NCBI GenBank assembly: GCA_004556055.1
Contig: SFIW01000007.1
Span: forward strand, 4,568 to 68,567
DNA: 64,000 nucleotides
Direction: 5' to 3'
DNA from: Planctomycetaceae bacterium
Lineage (GTDB): Bacteria; Planctomycetota; Planctomycetia; Pirellulales; Thermoguttaceae
The translations under genes were made by a program, and so were the position numbers. This document shows positions 53,003 through 61,158 of this stretch, piece after piece (position 1 is the first letter of the stretch; each line of letters begins with the position of its first letter). The notes beneath the pieces are model-generated. The model made no database searches, was not told the DNA's origin, and saw nothing but the letters and a program-made list of their open reading frames with translations.

Positions 53003-55912
53003 TTATCGGGATTGCGATTTAGGGGTCGTGCAACGATCAACTAAATAGACGATTGATTTGTAAGGGACGCCGCTATTGGTTGCGAGTCCGATTTCACACG
53101 TTCTACTCGTCGAGAAGCCTTCTACAACGCCCTTTTCCTCGATTTGAGGGCGTAGTTTTCTCAACGCGAACGCGTTTACTTCCGGATGGGTGAAGCCTTT
53201 GTCTCCGGCAAAACCGCAACATCCGACTTCCTCAGGAACGAGTACTTCCGAGACGCAGCGTTTCGCCAGTTGAACGAAGAGGGGATGCAGCTTTAGTTTG
53301 CGCGTCGAACATGTGGAATGAATGGCGATCTGCTCGTCAATCGGGTGGAAATCCAGCCTGTCGACGAGATATGTTTCGATGAACTCAATGGGTTCGTACA
53401 GCTTTAGAGAAGCGATGTTGGAACGCATGCGATACAAACACGGCGATTGGTCGCACAGAATTGGGTATTCTCCGTTATTAGAGGCGATTTGCAGAGCTTT
53501 TTCGAGTTCCCGAATTTTCTTTTCCGCAATATCGGGCATACCCTTGCTTTCCCATATCGTGCCGCAACACAGGTTTTCGTATTGCGGCGGGAAAACGACC
53601 TCGTAGCCTGATTTCTCCAGCAGTCGCACCGTGACGTCGACGAGAGGTTCTTCGCCTTCAGACGCGCCCATCGTTTGATTTATGCAACTGGGGAGATAAA
53701 CGACTTTATTGACGACCTTCAGGACGTCGGACGAGGACGTCGGCGACGTTTGAAGAGTCTTCGCGGTCGCGATAAGCTCTTCAACGGGGATAAAGGAGGC
53801 GTTAGGGAATTTTTTCGGGTCAATCTTATACGCGCGAGGGAGGGAAGGAGTCCATAGAGGGAGTCCGCAAGCGTGCAATATTTTTCCAATGAGGGTCGTT
53901 CCCTTTGAGCCAAGAACAGCTCGCCCCAAACGCGCAAGGGAGAGGATGGGGCGCAGCGTCGATTTAATAAAGGAGAGACGTCTTGCGGAAAAATCTCCGA
54001 CTTTCCATGCAAAGCTTCCCGTCGGCGCCTTTTCTTCACGCAGAACATGGGTCAAATCCCCTACGTTGATTCCCATGGGACATGAGGTTGAACAGAGCCC
54101 GTCGCCCGCGCATGTCTCTTCGCCTGGAACGCGATACGCGTCTAACAGCTCCTTCAAGAGACGCGGGTTCGCGCCGGAGTTTTGCAGCCGCGCTATTTCT
54201 CGACGGATAACGATTCGTTGACGGGAGGAAAGGGCGTGTCCGTAGGTAAGACAGTTTGGTTCGCAAAAACCGCACTCGATGCATTTATCCACGAGCGGAT
54301 TGGTTTTGGTCAGTTCTTTAAAATCCTTGATGTAACATTCTGGATCCGGATTAAAAATGACTCCAGGGTTGAGAATATTGTTGGGATCATAAAGTTTTTT
54401 GATTCGCCGCATGACGTCGAACGCCTTCGCGCCCCATTCCCTCTCGACAAAAGGAGCCATGTTGCGCCCCGTGCCATGTTCCGCCTTCAAGGAACCATGG
54501 TATTTGTCGACAACCAGGGAGACGACGTCTTCCATCAGATTTCGATAGCGTTCGACTTGTTCCTTCGAATCAAAACGTTGATTCAAGACAAAATGGAAGT
54601 TCCCTTCAAGCGCATGTCCATAGATGACGCCGTCCGTATATCCGTGTTTGGCAATGATTTTTTGAAGTTCGACCGTCGCGTCTGGCAAAGAGTCTAGAGG
54701 GAACGCGACGTCTTCGATGAGAGACGTCGACCCCGGTTCGCGCATCGCCCCGACCGTTGGGAAGACGCCTGAACGCATCGCCCACCACGCGCTGTAGATT
54801 TTGGGATCTTCGGTGAATTCAATAGGAAAGAGTAAGGGGAAACCTTCGAGAGCCGCTGTTATCTGTTGGATCTGAGCGTCGAGTTTTTCTTCTGAATCCG
54901 CTTTTGTTTCTAGAAGAATGGACGCCGCGTCGGCGCCAAGGTTTTTGACAAAATCGGGCGTACCCTCGGCGTTTTCCACCGAACGTAACGCGACTCTATC
55001 TAGAATTTCCGCGCTGACAACCGGTTGTTTTTTGAGAATCTGAACCGCTCTGCAAGCGTCGTATAGCGAGTTGACGTAAAGCATGGCGCTTGCGCAGCGT
55101 CGCGGTATTTTTTCGTTGCGCGTTGTGATTTCTGAAAGAAACGCTAACGTTCCCTCCGAACCGACGATCAACCTCGAGATTATTTCAAAAGGATCGTCGT
55201 ACGCAATCAAAGGGCGAATATTTAGGCCCGTGACGTTCTTGATTTGATACTTCCTCTCTATGAGTTCCACTAGTTCCGGGTCTGAACGAACTTCGTCGCG
55301 AAGTTCTTCTATTCCCTTAACGAATTCGGGGCGTTTGGCAAGAAATTCTTTCTTCGAGTTTTCATCTCCGACGTCAAGAACGTCTCCGTTGGCAAATATG
55401 ATCCTTGCCGATTCCATGACGCGCTCGCTATTCGCATGGACGCCGCAGTTCATTCCCGAAGCGTTGTTAGCGACGACGCCGCCGACGCGAGCGGCGTTGA
55501 TCGAAGCCGGATCAGGTGGAAACTTATACCCGTATTGGCCTAGAATTTGATTGACCCGTCCCCCAAGTATGCCTGGCTGAAGGCGAATTCTTCGTCCATT
55601 CTCAAGGACTTGGTAGCGTTCCCATTTTTGTCCAACGACAATCAAAACGGAGGTTGTCGACGCTTGTCCCGAAAGACTCGTTCCACTTGCACGAAAGGTG
55701 ACGGAGACGGAATTTTCGTCGGCAATTTTGAGTAGTCTTGAGATTTCGTCTTCATTTTCAGGGAAGACGACTATTTGCGGCGTTTGGTGATAAAAACTCG
55801 CGTCAGCGCCCCAAGCAAGCGTTCTCATTGGGTCGGTGAAAAGACGGTCGCTTGGAATGAATCCGTGGAGTTTCTGATAAAATGTAGCGAATTTGGAATC
55901 TTGAAATTTCAT
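53003..55912 (-). CDS. Fused FAD-linked oxidase and Fe-S (GlcD-GlcF type) dehydrogenase
   Basis: A 969-residue two-part protein. The N-terminal half is a VAO-type FAD domain (VTFRASGTSLSGQA, GGVVANNASGMNCGVHAN, YGHALEGNFHFVLN, LKAEHGTGRNMAPFVE). Two ferredoxin-like clusters follow near residue 520 (CIECGFCEPNC) and 578 (CAGDGLCSTSC, with wider first spacing). Two cysteine-rich CCG domains follow (ENLCCGTIWESKG; VGCCGFAGDKGF). The layout matches D-lactate or D-2-hydroxyacid dehydrogenases such as YdiJ-type enzymes; the exact substrate is not determined. It oxidises a 2-hydroxyacid and passes electrons on. The start ATG has GGAG six bases upstream. It leads an operon with the secreted beta-sandwich gene. 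Confidence 0.9.
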   Translation of the reverse strand: MKFQDSKFATFYQKLHGFIPSDRLFTDPMRTLAWGADASFYHQTPQIVVFPENEDEISRLLKIADENSVSVTFRASGTSLSGQASTTSVLIVVGQKWERYQVLENGRRIRLQPGILGGRVNQILGQYGYKFPPDPASINAARVGGVVANNASGMNCGVHANSERVMESARIIFANGDVLDVGDENSKKEFLAKRPEFVKGIEELRDEVRSDPELVELIERKYQIKNVTGLNIRPLIAYDDPFEIISRLIVGSEGTLAFLSEITTRNEKIPRRCASAMLYVNSLYDACRAVQILKKQPVVSAEILDRVALRSVENAEGTPDFVKNLGADAASILLETKADSEEKLDAQIQQITAALEGFPLLFPIEFTEDPKIYSAWWAMRSGVFPTVGAMREPGSTSLIEDVAFPLDSLPDATVELQKIIAKHGYTDGVIYGHALEGNFHFVLNQRFDSKEQVERYRNLMEDVVSLVVDKYHGSLKAEHGTGRNMAPFVEREWGAKAFDVMRRIKKLYDPNNILNPGVIFNPDPECYIKDFKELTKTNPLVDKCIECGFCEPNCLTYGHALSSRQRIVIRREIARLQNSGANPRLLKELLDAYRVPGEETCAGDGLCSTSCPMGINVGDLTHVLREEKAPTGSFAWKVGDFSARRLSFIKSTLRPILSLARLGRAVLGSKGTTLIGKILHACGLPLWTPSLPRAYKIDPKKFPNASFIPVEELIATAKTLQTSPTSSSDVLKVVNKVVYLPSCINQTMGASEGEEPLVDVTVRLLEKSGYEVVFPPQYENLCCGTIWESKGMPDIAEKKIRELEKALQIASNNGEYPILCDQSPCLYRMRSNIASLKLYEPIEFIETYLVDRLDFHPIDEQIAIHSTCSTRKLKLHPLFVQLAKRCVSEVLVPEEVGCCGFAGDKGFTHPEVNAFALRKLRPQIEEKGVVEGFSTSRTCEIGLATNSGVPYKSIVYLVDRCTTPKSQSR

Positions 55913-55953
55913 AAGAGACTCCAGAAAGTCGAGGATAGAGAGTAAAGGGGGAA

Positions 55954-55980
55954 AAGAGCCGACGTTGTCCGTCGGCTCTT
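55954..55980 (-). terminator. Terminator of the chorismatase gene
   Basis: An 11-bp perfect stem (AAGAGCCGACG with CGTCGGCTCTT) and 5-base loop, followed on the minus strand by TTTTCCCCC. Confidence 0.88.
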
Positions 55981-56015
55981 CTGGGAGAGAATAACTGAGA
56001 ACTCTAGATTGCCGA

Positions 56016-57278
56016 CTACTTCTCAGTAAGTCGGCAAGAAACTATTCCTTCAATTTCAACGAGCAGGTCGTCGCGGCAGACGTCCGCGAAGGTGTAGAGT
56101 ATCGGAACTTCAGGAAGTCTTTGTTCGCATATCGAGCGAACGACGCTCAAGTCTTTTGGATTTTTGACGTAGACTCTAGCGACGACAAGGTCGGCGAGAT
56201 CTGCGGCAAATCCGTCTAGACCATGATTCTGAAGGTTGGTCTCGGAGATTAAAGCGGCTATATTGTCCAGGGTTTGATTTGTCTGCGCGGCAGGATCTCC
56301 AAGGAAGACCGTCTCCTGATTGACAATGCTAGCGGTTCCTGAAACATAGATAGCGGTTCTTTCGTTAAAAGATACCGCCATGGCGCGTGCAAATTTGGGG
56401 CTTTTAGGACTATAGAAGGAAGCGTAATCAAACGCCGAGGTTTGATTGGGGTTTTCTAGAGGGATGAGACGGACGTCGTCGCGATCAGTTTTGAGCGCGA
56501 GGCAACTCATTGTCACGTCGACGTCGTTTGCGCCGATGCCTGTACTCGCGGGATAGACGACTTTTCCCTTAAGAGGCTCGGGCAGTCTTTCTTCTAAGAA
56601 GCGAACGCCATAGAAGAAGTCGGAACGCGCGCGGTTGAGCTCTTTATATCGCTGAGTTTCTCCCTCTTCGAGGACGATATGTCCCTGGTATATCCAGGTT
56701 CTAAAGACCTGAGGTAGAAGGAAACCGTTTCCTTCAATTTCCGCGCGCATTTTGGAGAAAGCGTCAAAAGAGCGCTCATAAGCTCCAATAGGCGAGTCGC
56801 CCGGAGTAAAGCCGCCAAAAAAGCCAATCTCAACGCCGTCGTATTCGAGCAGAGCGGCGCGTTCTCCACCTTCGTAGACGCTGATAGGCATGGAGTTTTC
56901 GGACGTAGGGGAGGAATTGACAGCCGTAGCCAGGACGAGTATGTCGTACTGGTTGTCGCACGGCTTTTGCGGTATATATGTCGTCGCAGGAATGAGCGAG
57001 TCTTCCCAGACTTTGTTCATGATGGCGCGAACCAACTCCTTGTCGCCAATTTCGCGCAGAAAGATCTCTAATTGGACGACGCAGTCAATCTCCTGCGCAT
57101 TAAGCGCGTTTTGAAGATTCTCAAACGCTGAAAATATCTGAGCACGCGTATTACCGGAAACAGTCGGCGTTGCGAGGCCGTAAAAATAATCGACTCCGTT
57201 TTTGTCAACAATCGTGTATGAACAGCCGTCGACATGGCTGCGTCTTAACGTTTCGTTTCCTTTGCGTTGATAAGGCAT
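56016..57278 (-). CDS. Chorismatase family protein (FkbO/Hyg5/XanB2-like)
   Basis: The 420-residue product aligns by memory with FkbO/Hyg5 chorismatases along its C-terminal two-thirds: a VFRTWIYQGHI stretch, YPASTGIGANDVDV, the FDYASFYSPKSPKFARAM segment, IYVSGTASIVNQETV, and near the end ARVYVKNPKDLSVVRSIC and RDDLLVEIEGIVS. The last includes the glutamate region thought to be catalytic. Both halves have a RidA-like fold. Chorismatases split chorismate into pyruvate plus a dihydroxy-cyclohexadiene or hydroxybenzoic acid, feeding natural products or pigments. Which product forms here cannot be decided. No polyketide or aryl-polyene genes are in the window. AGGAG lies 11 bases before the ATG. 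It forms a single-gene unit with its own terminator. Confidence 0.82.
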   Translation of the reverse strand: MPYQRKGNETLRRSHVDGCSYTIVDKNGVDYFYGLATPTVSGNTRAQIFSAFENLQNALNAQEIDCVVQLEIFLREIGDKELVRAIMNKVWEDSLIPATTYIPQKPCDNQYDILVLATAVNSSPTSENSMPISVYEGGERAALLEYDGVEIGFFGGFTPGDSPIGAYERSFDAFSKMRAEIEGNGFLLPQVFRTWIYQGHIVLEEGETQRYKELNRARSDFFYGVRFLEERLPEPLKGKVVYPASTGIGANDVDVTMSCLALKTDRDDVRLIPLENPNQTSAFDYASFYSPKSPKFARAMAVSFNERTAIYVSGTASIVNQETVFLGDPAAQTNQTLDNIAALISETNLQNHGLDGFAADLADLVVARVYVKNPKDLSVVRSICEQRLPEVPILYTFADVCRDDLLVEIEGIVSCRLTEK

Positions 57279-57590
57279 GTTGGAGGGCTCCTATGATCTG
57301 AATCCGCCGACGCGTCGGTCGGCGGACTTTGATAAAAACTCACCGTTCATTCTATATCAAAGGAGGGGTGTTTTCAAACTCTATCTTTTTATTTCTAGGT
57401 ATTTTTCTCGATTTCATGAGAATAGTTGTACGAAAAATGTCCTTCGTTTTTTTAATGAAACGAAATTTTCGCTCATCTTAGAAATCTATTATACGGAAGA
57501 ACATTTTCCAATCAGTTAAGAGGTTTGAATATGAATAACGATTCGATCGCCACGCCTCAATAGGCTTCATGATAACCTCTAAGTTTGGGC
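57279..57590. other. Intergenic region upstream of the chorismatase gene
   Basis: About 310 AT-rich bases. It must contain the leftward chorismatase promoter. A G/C hairpin (CCGCCGAC with GTCGGCGG, 57304-57325) lies 26 bases upstream of that start. No convincing gene was seen. Confidence 0.4.
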
Positions 57591-57599
57591 TGGGCGCAA

Positions 57600-57715
57600 A
57601 AAGATCCCGGAAAGACTAAAGCTGGTAGAACTGAACGCTAGACCGAGCCTTTTTGTATAACGTCGTTTCTTCGTTTAATCTTATCGAGGCCGAGAAAGTG
57701 AAAAGAAGAGTATCG
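57600..57715 (-). pseudogene. Older decayed copy of the rpsI 3' end
   Basis: This stretch aligns by eye with the live rpsI tail (about 58.0 kb) and the younger ghost copy about 190 bp away. A recognisable block is GTAGAACTGAACGCTAGACC next to GAGCCTTTTTGTATAACGTC. Substitutions and small indels remove any frame. The flanking GAGTATCGTCGTTAAAAACG matches the terminator-side flank of the next copy. Confidence 0.6.
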
Positions 57716-57719
57716 TCGT

Positions 57720-57900
57720 TAAAAACGGCTCCGATTTGATTCACGTTGATATTGTGAAACACAAAGTTTTAGAAGTAAGAAATCTCGGTAGAGTTCTGTG
57801 AAACAATAAAAGCAAGGAGAACCGCGCGCACGTCGATTCTTGCTACGACCGTCCTATTGACGTTCAATCTTACTATTGCCGATGGATTGGAGAAAGAGAT
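57720..57900 (-). pseudogene. Decayed tandem copy of the rpsI 3' end and downstream region
   Basis: A copy, offset by about 190 bp, of the segment holding the rpsI terminator, the downstream spacer and the last 25 or so codons of S9. AGAAGTAAGAAATCTCG and AGAGTTCTGTGAAAC are identical in both copies. The coding part keeps about three quarters of its bases but has a one-base deletion and an in-frame stop. Its terminator hairpin has decayed as well. Confidence 0.75.
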
Positions 57901-57913
57901 ATCGTCAATAAAA

Positions 57914-57938
57914 ACGGGCTCCAATTTGAAGCCCGTTG
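57914..57938 (-). terminator. Terminator of the rplM-rpsI operon
   Basis: On the minus strand an 8-bp stem (AACGGGCT with AGCCCGTT) and 9-base loop are followed by TTTTTA. Confidence 0.85.
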
Positions 57939-57996
57939 ATATTATGAAAAACAGAGTCTGAGAAGTAAGAAATCTCGCAAGAGTTCTGTGAAACGA

Positions 57997-58422
57997 TTAA
58001 CGCTTGGAGAACTGGGTGCTACGACGAGCCTTGCGACGACCATACTTTTTACGTTCGACTTTACGAGAGTCACGAGTGAGCAAGCTCTTTTCGCGGAGAA
58101 CGGATTCGCACTCGGGGTCGAATTCTTTAAGGGCGCGTGCGATACCCATTTTGCAAGCGTCGGCCTGACCGGTGACGCCACCGCCGTAAACGGTAATAAC
58201 GACGTCGACAGTTTCGCGCTTTTCAGTCGCGAGGAGAGGCGCTAAAACGGAATTTCGCTGCTGGACGGAGCGGAAGAATTCTTCAAACTCACGGTTGTTG
58301 ACGCTAATGCGCCCCTGGCCGGGACGGACGCGAACACGCGCGACAGCCGTCTTACGACGACCCGTACCAAGTTTGTCATTCTTTCCGTTACCTTCAATAA
58401 CGTAGTTGCCACGTTTAATCAT
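57997..58422 (-). CDS. rpsI: 30S ribosomal protein S9
   Basis: The 141-residue sequence shows the S9 landmarks: GTGRRKTAVARVRVRPGQGRI at the N-terminal side, VYGGGVTGQADACKMGIARAL, and the C-terminal LLTRDSRKVERKKYGRRKARR with the terminal SKR that reaches the ribosomal P site. A 15-residue N-terminal extension (MIKRGNYVIEG...) precedes the conserved core. It is the second gene of the universal rplM-rpsI pair, 41 bp after rplM. Decayed copies of its 3' end lie downstream. Confidence 0.97.
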   Translation of the reverse strand: MIKRGNYVIEGNGKNDKLGTGRRKTAVARVRVRPGQGRISVNNREFEEFFRSVQQRNSVLAPLLATEKRETVDVVITVYGGGVTGQADACKMGIARALKEFDPECESVLREKSLLTRDSRKVERKKYGRRKARRSTQFSKR

Positions 58423-58463
58423 TGTATATGTATCCCTTCAAAGTAAGCTTGACTTGAATCTGA

Positions 58464-58925
58464 TCACTTTTTGGCCAATTCGATGGCTTCAGGTTGCTGC
58501 GCCTGATGCGGGTGTTGCTGATCAGAAGTATAGATCTTCATTTTCGCGAGCATCTTAACGGCAAGCTTATTCTTGGGCAGCATACGACGAACAGCTTCGT
58601 GGATAATGAGTTCAGGACGACGTTCGAGGCGTTTTCCGGCCGTTTCACTGCGGAGTCCAGGATAACCGGTCGTCCAAGTGTAACACTTGTTGTCCCATTT
58701 ACGACCAGTGAACTTGACTTTGTCGGCGTTGAGAACGATGACGTAATCGCCAGTGTCAACGTGAGGCGTATAGGTGGGACGATGTTTTCCCATGAGTATC
58801 ATGGCGATATCGCTAGCAAGACGACCAACAACTTTGTCGGTCGCGTCGACGACGTACCATTTCTGTTCAACGTCGCCGGGTTTGGCCATGAACGTCTTGT
58901 GCGTCTTTGTCAATTTTTTTTCCAT
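58464..58925 (-). CDS. rplM: 50S ribosomal protein L13
   Basis: A 153-residue L13 with [52 protein letters not shown] and the characteristic [23 protein letters not shown] longer open frame runs upstream to 59069, but the ATG at 58925 with AAAGG upstream fits the family start. The C-terminal [16 protein letters not shown] is family-like. L13 binds 23S rRNA early in 50S assembly. It is the first gene of the operon. Confidence 0.97.
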   Translation of the reverse strand: MEKKLTKTHKTFMAKPGDVEQKWYVVDATDKVVGRLASDIAMILMGKHRPTYTPHVDTGDYVIVLNADKVKFTGRKWDNKCYTWTTGYPGLRSETAGKRLERRPELIIHEAVRRMLPKNKLAVKMLAKMKIYTSDQQHPHQAQQPEAIELAKK

Positions 58926-59293
58926 CACGACAACCTTTAATAATTTATTTTCTTTACTCGAAAGAACCCAACCAGACGACCGAGTCCAGTCGACAGGGAA
59001 GCACGAAATTCGTTTAAGAGAAGAAACCGCTTTGTCGCTTCTTCCTGAAATAAACGAATATAACGACAAAAACGCAAGGAGAAGAGGTCTCCCTTTTACG
59101 AATAGGTTGAAACAAGAAGCAACCCACCGGCCAGGTTCGAAAGAGTCGAACTAGCGAATTGTCGTCTTGAAAAGCCGTTTTCACAACGACCTCGGCTGTA
59201 AAAGCCGACAAGGAGAAGGTTCACGACGATAGAGCCTACTGAAACTTTTCCATTCAAGGTTTGAAGAACCATCGTAACAGAATTAGAAAAGAT
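58926..59293 (-). promoter_or_regulatory. Leader and promoter region of rplM-rpsI
   Basis: About 370 bases without a gene upstream of rplM. A short hairpin (CGGCT with AGCCG, 59192-59207) may belong to a ribosomal-protein leader. The promoter could not be placed, and no known leader motif or tRNA was recognised. Confidence 0.35.
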
Positions 59294-59316
59294 TGCAAGA
59301 GGCTATTTTGCTTGCA
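59294..59316 (-). terminator. Probable terminator of the PEGA lipoprotein gene
   Basis: A 6-bp stem (TGCAAG with CTTGCA), 11-base loop, then ATCTTTTCT on the minus strand. It lies 20 bases after the stop. Confidence 0.6.
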
Positions 59317-59334
59317 GAATTGTTTTATTCTCTT

Positions 59335-59847
59335 TTAATTGGAATACGTTGTTTCGTTTTTTGTAACGACTGCGCCGTTATGGGCTTCATCCCTGAGTTT
59401 GCATGCGTTTTCGTAGAGCTCGTTACGCGGAATCTCTCTTTTTTGTTCCAGAGTAATGTGGCATGTTTGTTCGTCGCGCAATTCTCCCGGCGTGAAGTTT
59501 TCCGCAAAAAAATCGATTCCAGGGTACAGATACCATGGTCGACCCGCCTTGTAGTACGTTTCCTTCATTTCGTACCCCTCTTTATAGCACTTGATATCGT
59601 AGACGCCGGAATAAACAAAATTGCGAGAAATCGGCGTCTTTCCTATTTCCTTATTGTTAAGGTAAACGATGGCTCCTGAGGGTTCCGACGTTATTGTTAA
59701 TCGCCGTCTTACGCCGTTACAACCTGTAAAATTAGAGATAATAACGCCGGCGAGGACGACGCACGCCGCCAAACGCCGGGACGCCGCGCGCGTGACGACG
59801 CCCGTTCTTTCGTTCCTTTGCGTTCTTCTTTTGTTATATCCCTGCAT
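59335..59847 (-). CDS. PEGA-domain lipoprotein
   Basis: The 170-residue product has a basic N-terminus followed by a hydrophobic segment and lipobox-like FTGC (about residue 43). A PEGA domain follows (RRRLTITSEPSGAIVYLNNKEIGKTPI), whose PSGA and G-x-TP turns are clear. The rest contains CYKEGYEMKETYYKAGRPWYLYPGIDFF and a charged tail. PEGA domains occur in surface-layer and envelope proteins; the ligand is unknown. The long basic N-terminus (MQGYNKRRTQRNERTG) may mean that the true start is downstream, but no better ATG is seen. It is upstream of rplM on the same strand, with its own terminator. Confidence 0.8.
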   Translation of the reverse strand: MQGYNKRRTQRNERTGVVTRAASRRLAACVVLAGVIISNFTGCNGVRRRLTITSEPSGAIVYLNNKEIGKTPISRNFVYSGVYDIKCYKEGYEMKETYYKAGRPWYLYPGIDFFAENFTPGELRDEQTCHITLEQKREIPRNELYENACKLRDEAHNGAVVTKNETTYSN

Positions 59848-60409
59848 CTCGTACTCTTTCGAAAACGTATAAGCGCTACCTCTGCGCTAAGCTAACGATT
59901 TTTGGGAGACGCGTCCAGAGCAGAATTTTGTTAAAAACGACAAAATGAAGAAATTCGAGAAAATGAAACGCTTTTTGATGTTAAAATATTCCGGCTTGCG
60001 CTCCTTTTTGAAAAACTTTAGAGAAAAATGACAATTTTTGAAATTTTCTGCAAGATTTTTTTTCCAAACACGTAATAGAACTTGACGGTTGAGACGCGAG
60101 TTCGTTTCGCTTCCCTGTTTTGACCTCTCCGGCGCGCCTGCCTGGGAACGTTTGTTCTACTAGAGGAATGCATCGCCCCCCCCTTTTGATGACATTCTGA
60201 AATAGAACTTTTTTTAAGTCGCGCTTTTTCAATCTAGTGCGGTTGAGAAAGCTCTTAGTTAAATGGAAAGCCAAATATTAAAGAGAAATCTTAAAATTGC
60301 CCTTTCCATCAACGTCGTTTCCTTTGTATACTTGGATGGTTCGGTTTTTGTCGGCCTTCGATCTTTAACGATCGACGCCCAAAGCCGTCCAACCTCATAG
60401 CAGGTTAAA
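59848..60409. other. Intergenic region between PEGA lipoprotein and sigma factor genes
   Basis: About 560 AT-rich bases with several A and T runs and a run of nine C near 60180. It should hold two divergent promoters. TTGACG at 60081 and TATACT at 60327 are isolated promoter-like hexamers. No gene or structured RNA was recognised. Confidence 0.35.
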
Positions 60410-61051
60410 ATGAACGCCCAATTTGATACAGTCCTCCGTTTTGAGAATCCTGAAGAATTGTCGGATAGCGAACTCATGGTTGCGTGCCAGAGAGGGGAAT
60501 GCGCCAGATGCTTCGACGAGATTGTTCGTCGTTTTCGACCGTGTCTTGCGATCCACCTGCGCAAGCGTTTGTCTCTCGACCCCGATCAGCTTGAGGATGT
60601 GTTGCAAGCGACCTTTTGTCGGGTATGGACTAGGCGACTTCAATATGACGCCGCGCGTCCTTTCCGTCCTTGGATTTATAGGATTGCGAATTCTCAGGCG
60701 GTCGATTTGTTGCGATCGACGAGTCGCCATAGCGGCGGCGTTTCTCTCGATGCTCCTAGAGGAGCGTCTGAAGACGCCCCAACTCTCGCGAATGAGCTTG
60801 AAAGCGATTTTGGCGATCCCGCTCATGTGATCGAAGAGCAGGATTACGCGAAGGCTGTCCGACACGTAGCGCGTTCTTTGCCTGCGCGTTACCGCGACGT
60901 TATCGAAATGGTATTTTATCAGGGGATGACGTGTCAGAGCGTTGCGAAGACCTTAAATCTCGCCGCCGCGACTGTATCGCGCCGTGTTTGCCGCGCGTTG
61001 GAGTTAATGAGAGCTTCTTTGCTTTCCGGAAGGTTGGACTCGGCTTGCTGA
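60410..61051 (+). CDS. ECF-type RNA polymerase sigma factor
   Basis: A 213-residue sigma-70-family factor. Region 2 is in LEDVLQATFCRVWTRRLQYDAARPFRPWIYRIANSQAVDLLR (about residues 60-105). Region 4 is in LPARYRDVIEMVFYQGMTCQSVAKTLNLAAATVSRRVCRALELMR (about 157-205). There is no region 3, as in ECF factors. The short N-terminal part (SDSELMVACQRGECARCFDEIVRRF) is typical of planctomycete ECFs. It likely drives a stress or envelope regulon, perhaps controlled by the membrane protein encoded directly downstream. AGG precedes the ATG. Confidence 0.92.
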   Translation: MNAQFDTVLRFENPEELSDSELMVACQRGECARCFDEIVRRFRPCLAIHLRKRLSLDPDQLEDVLQATFCRVWTRRLQYDAARPFRPWIYRIANSQAVDLLRSTSRHSGGVSLDAPRGASEDAPTLANELESDFGDPAHVIEEQDYAKAVRHVARSLPARYRDVIEMVFYQGMTCQSVAKTLNLAAATVSRRVCRALELMRASLLSGRLDSAC

Positions 61052-61158
61052 GGCAGTCGTTCTTTTGGGAACGCCTAGTCGCGGCGTGAACGTTTCGACT
61101 AAGCCGCACCTTTATCGTACAAACAAAGCGCGACGACGCTTGGTTTGCGGAAAGTGCA

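Noticed and set aside
59125..59160. tRNA gene suggested by a GGTTCGAA-like T-loop
   Set aside because: No acceptor stem, D arm or anticodon arm could be folded around it.
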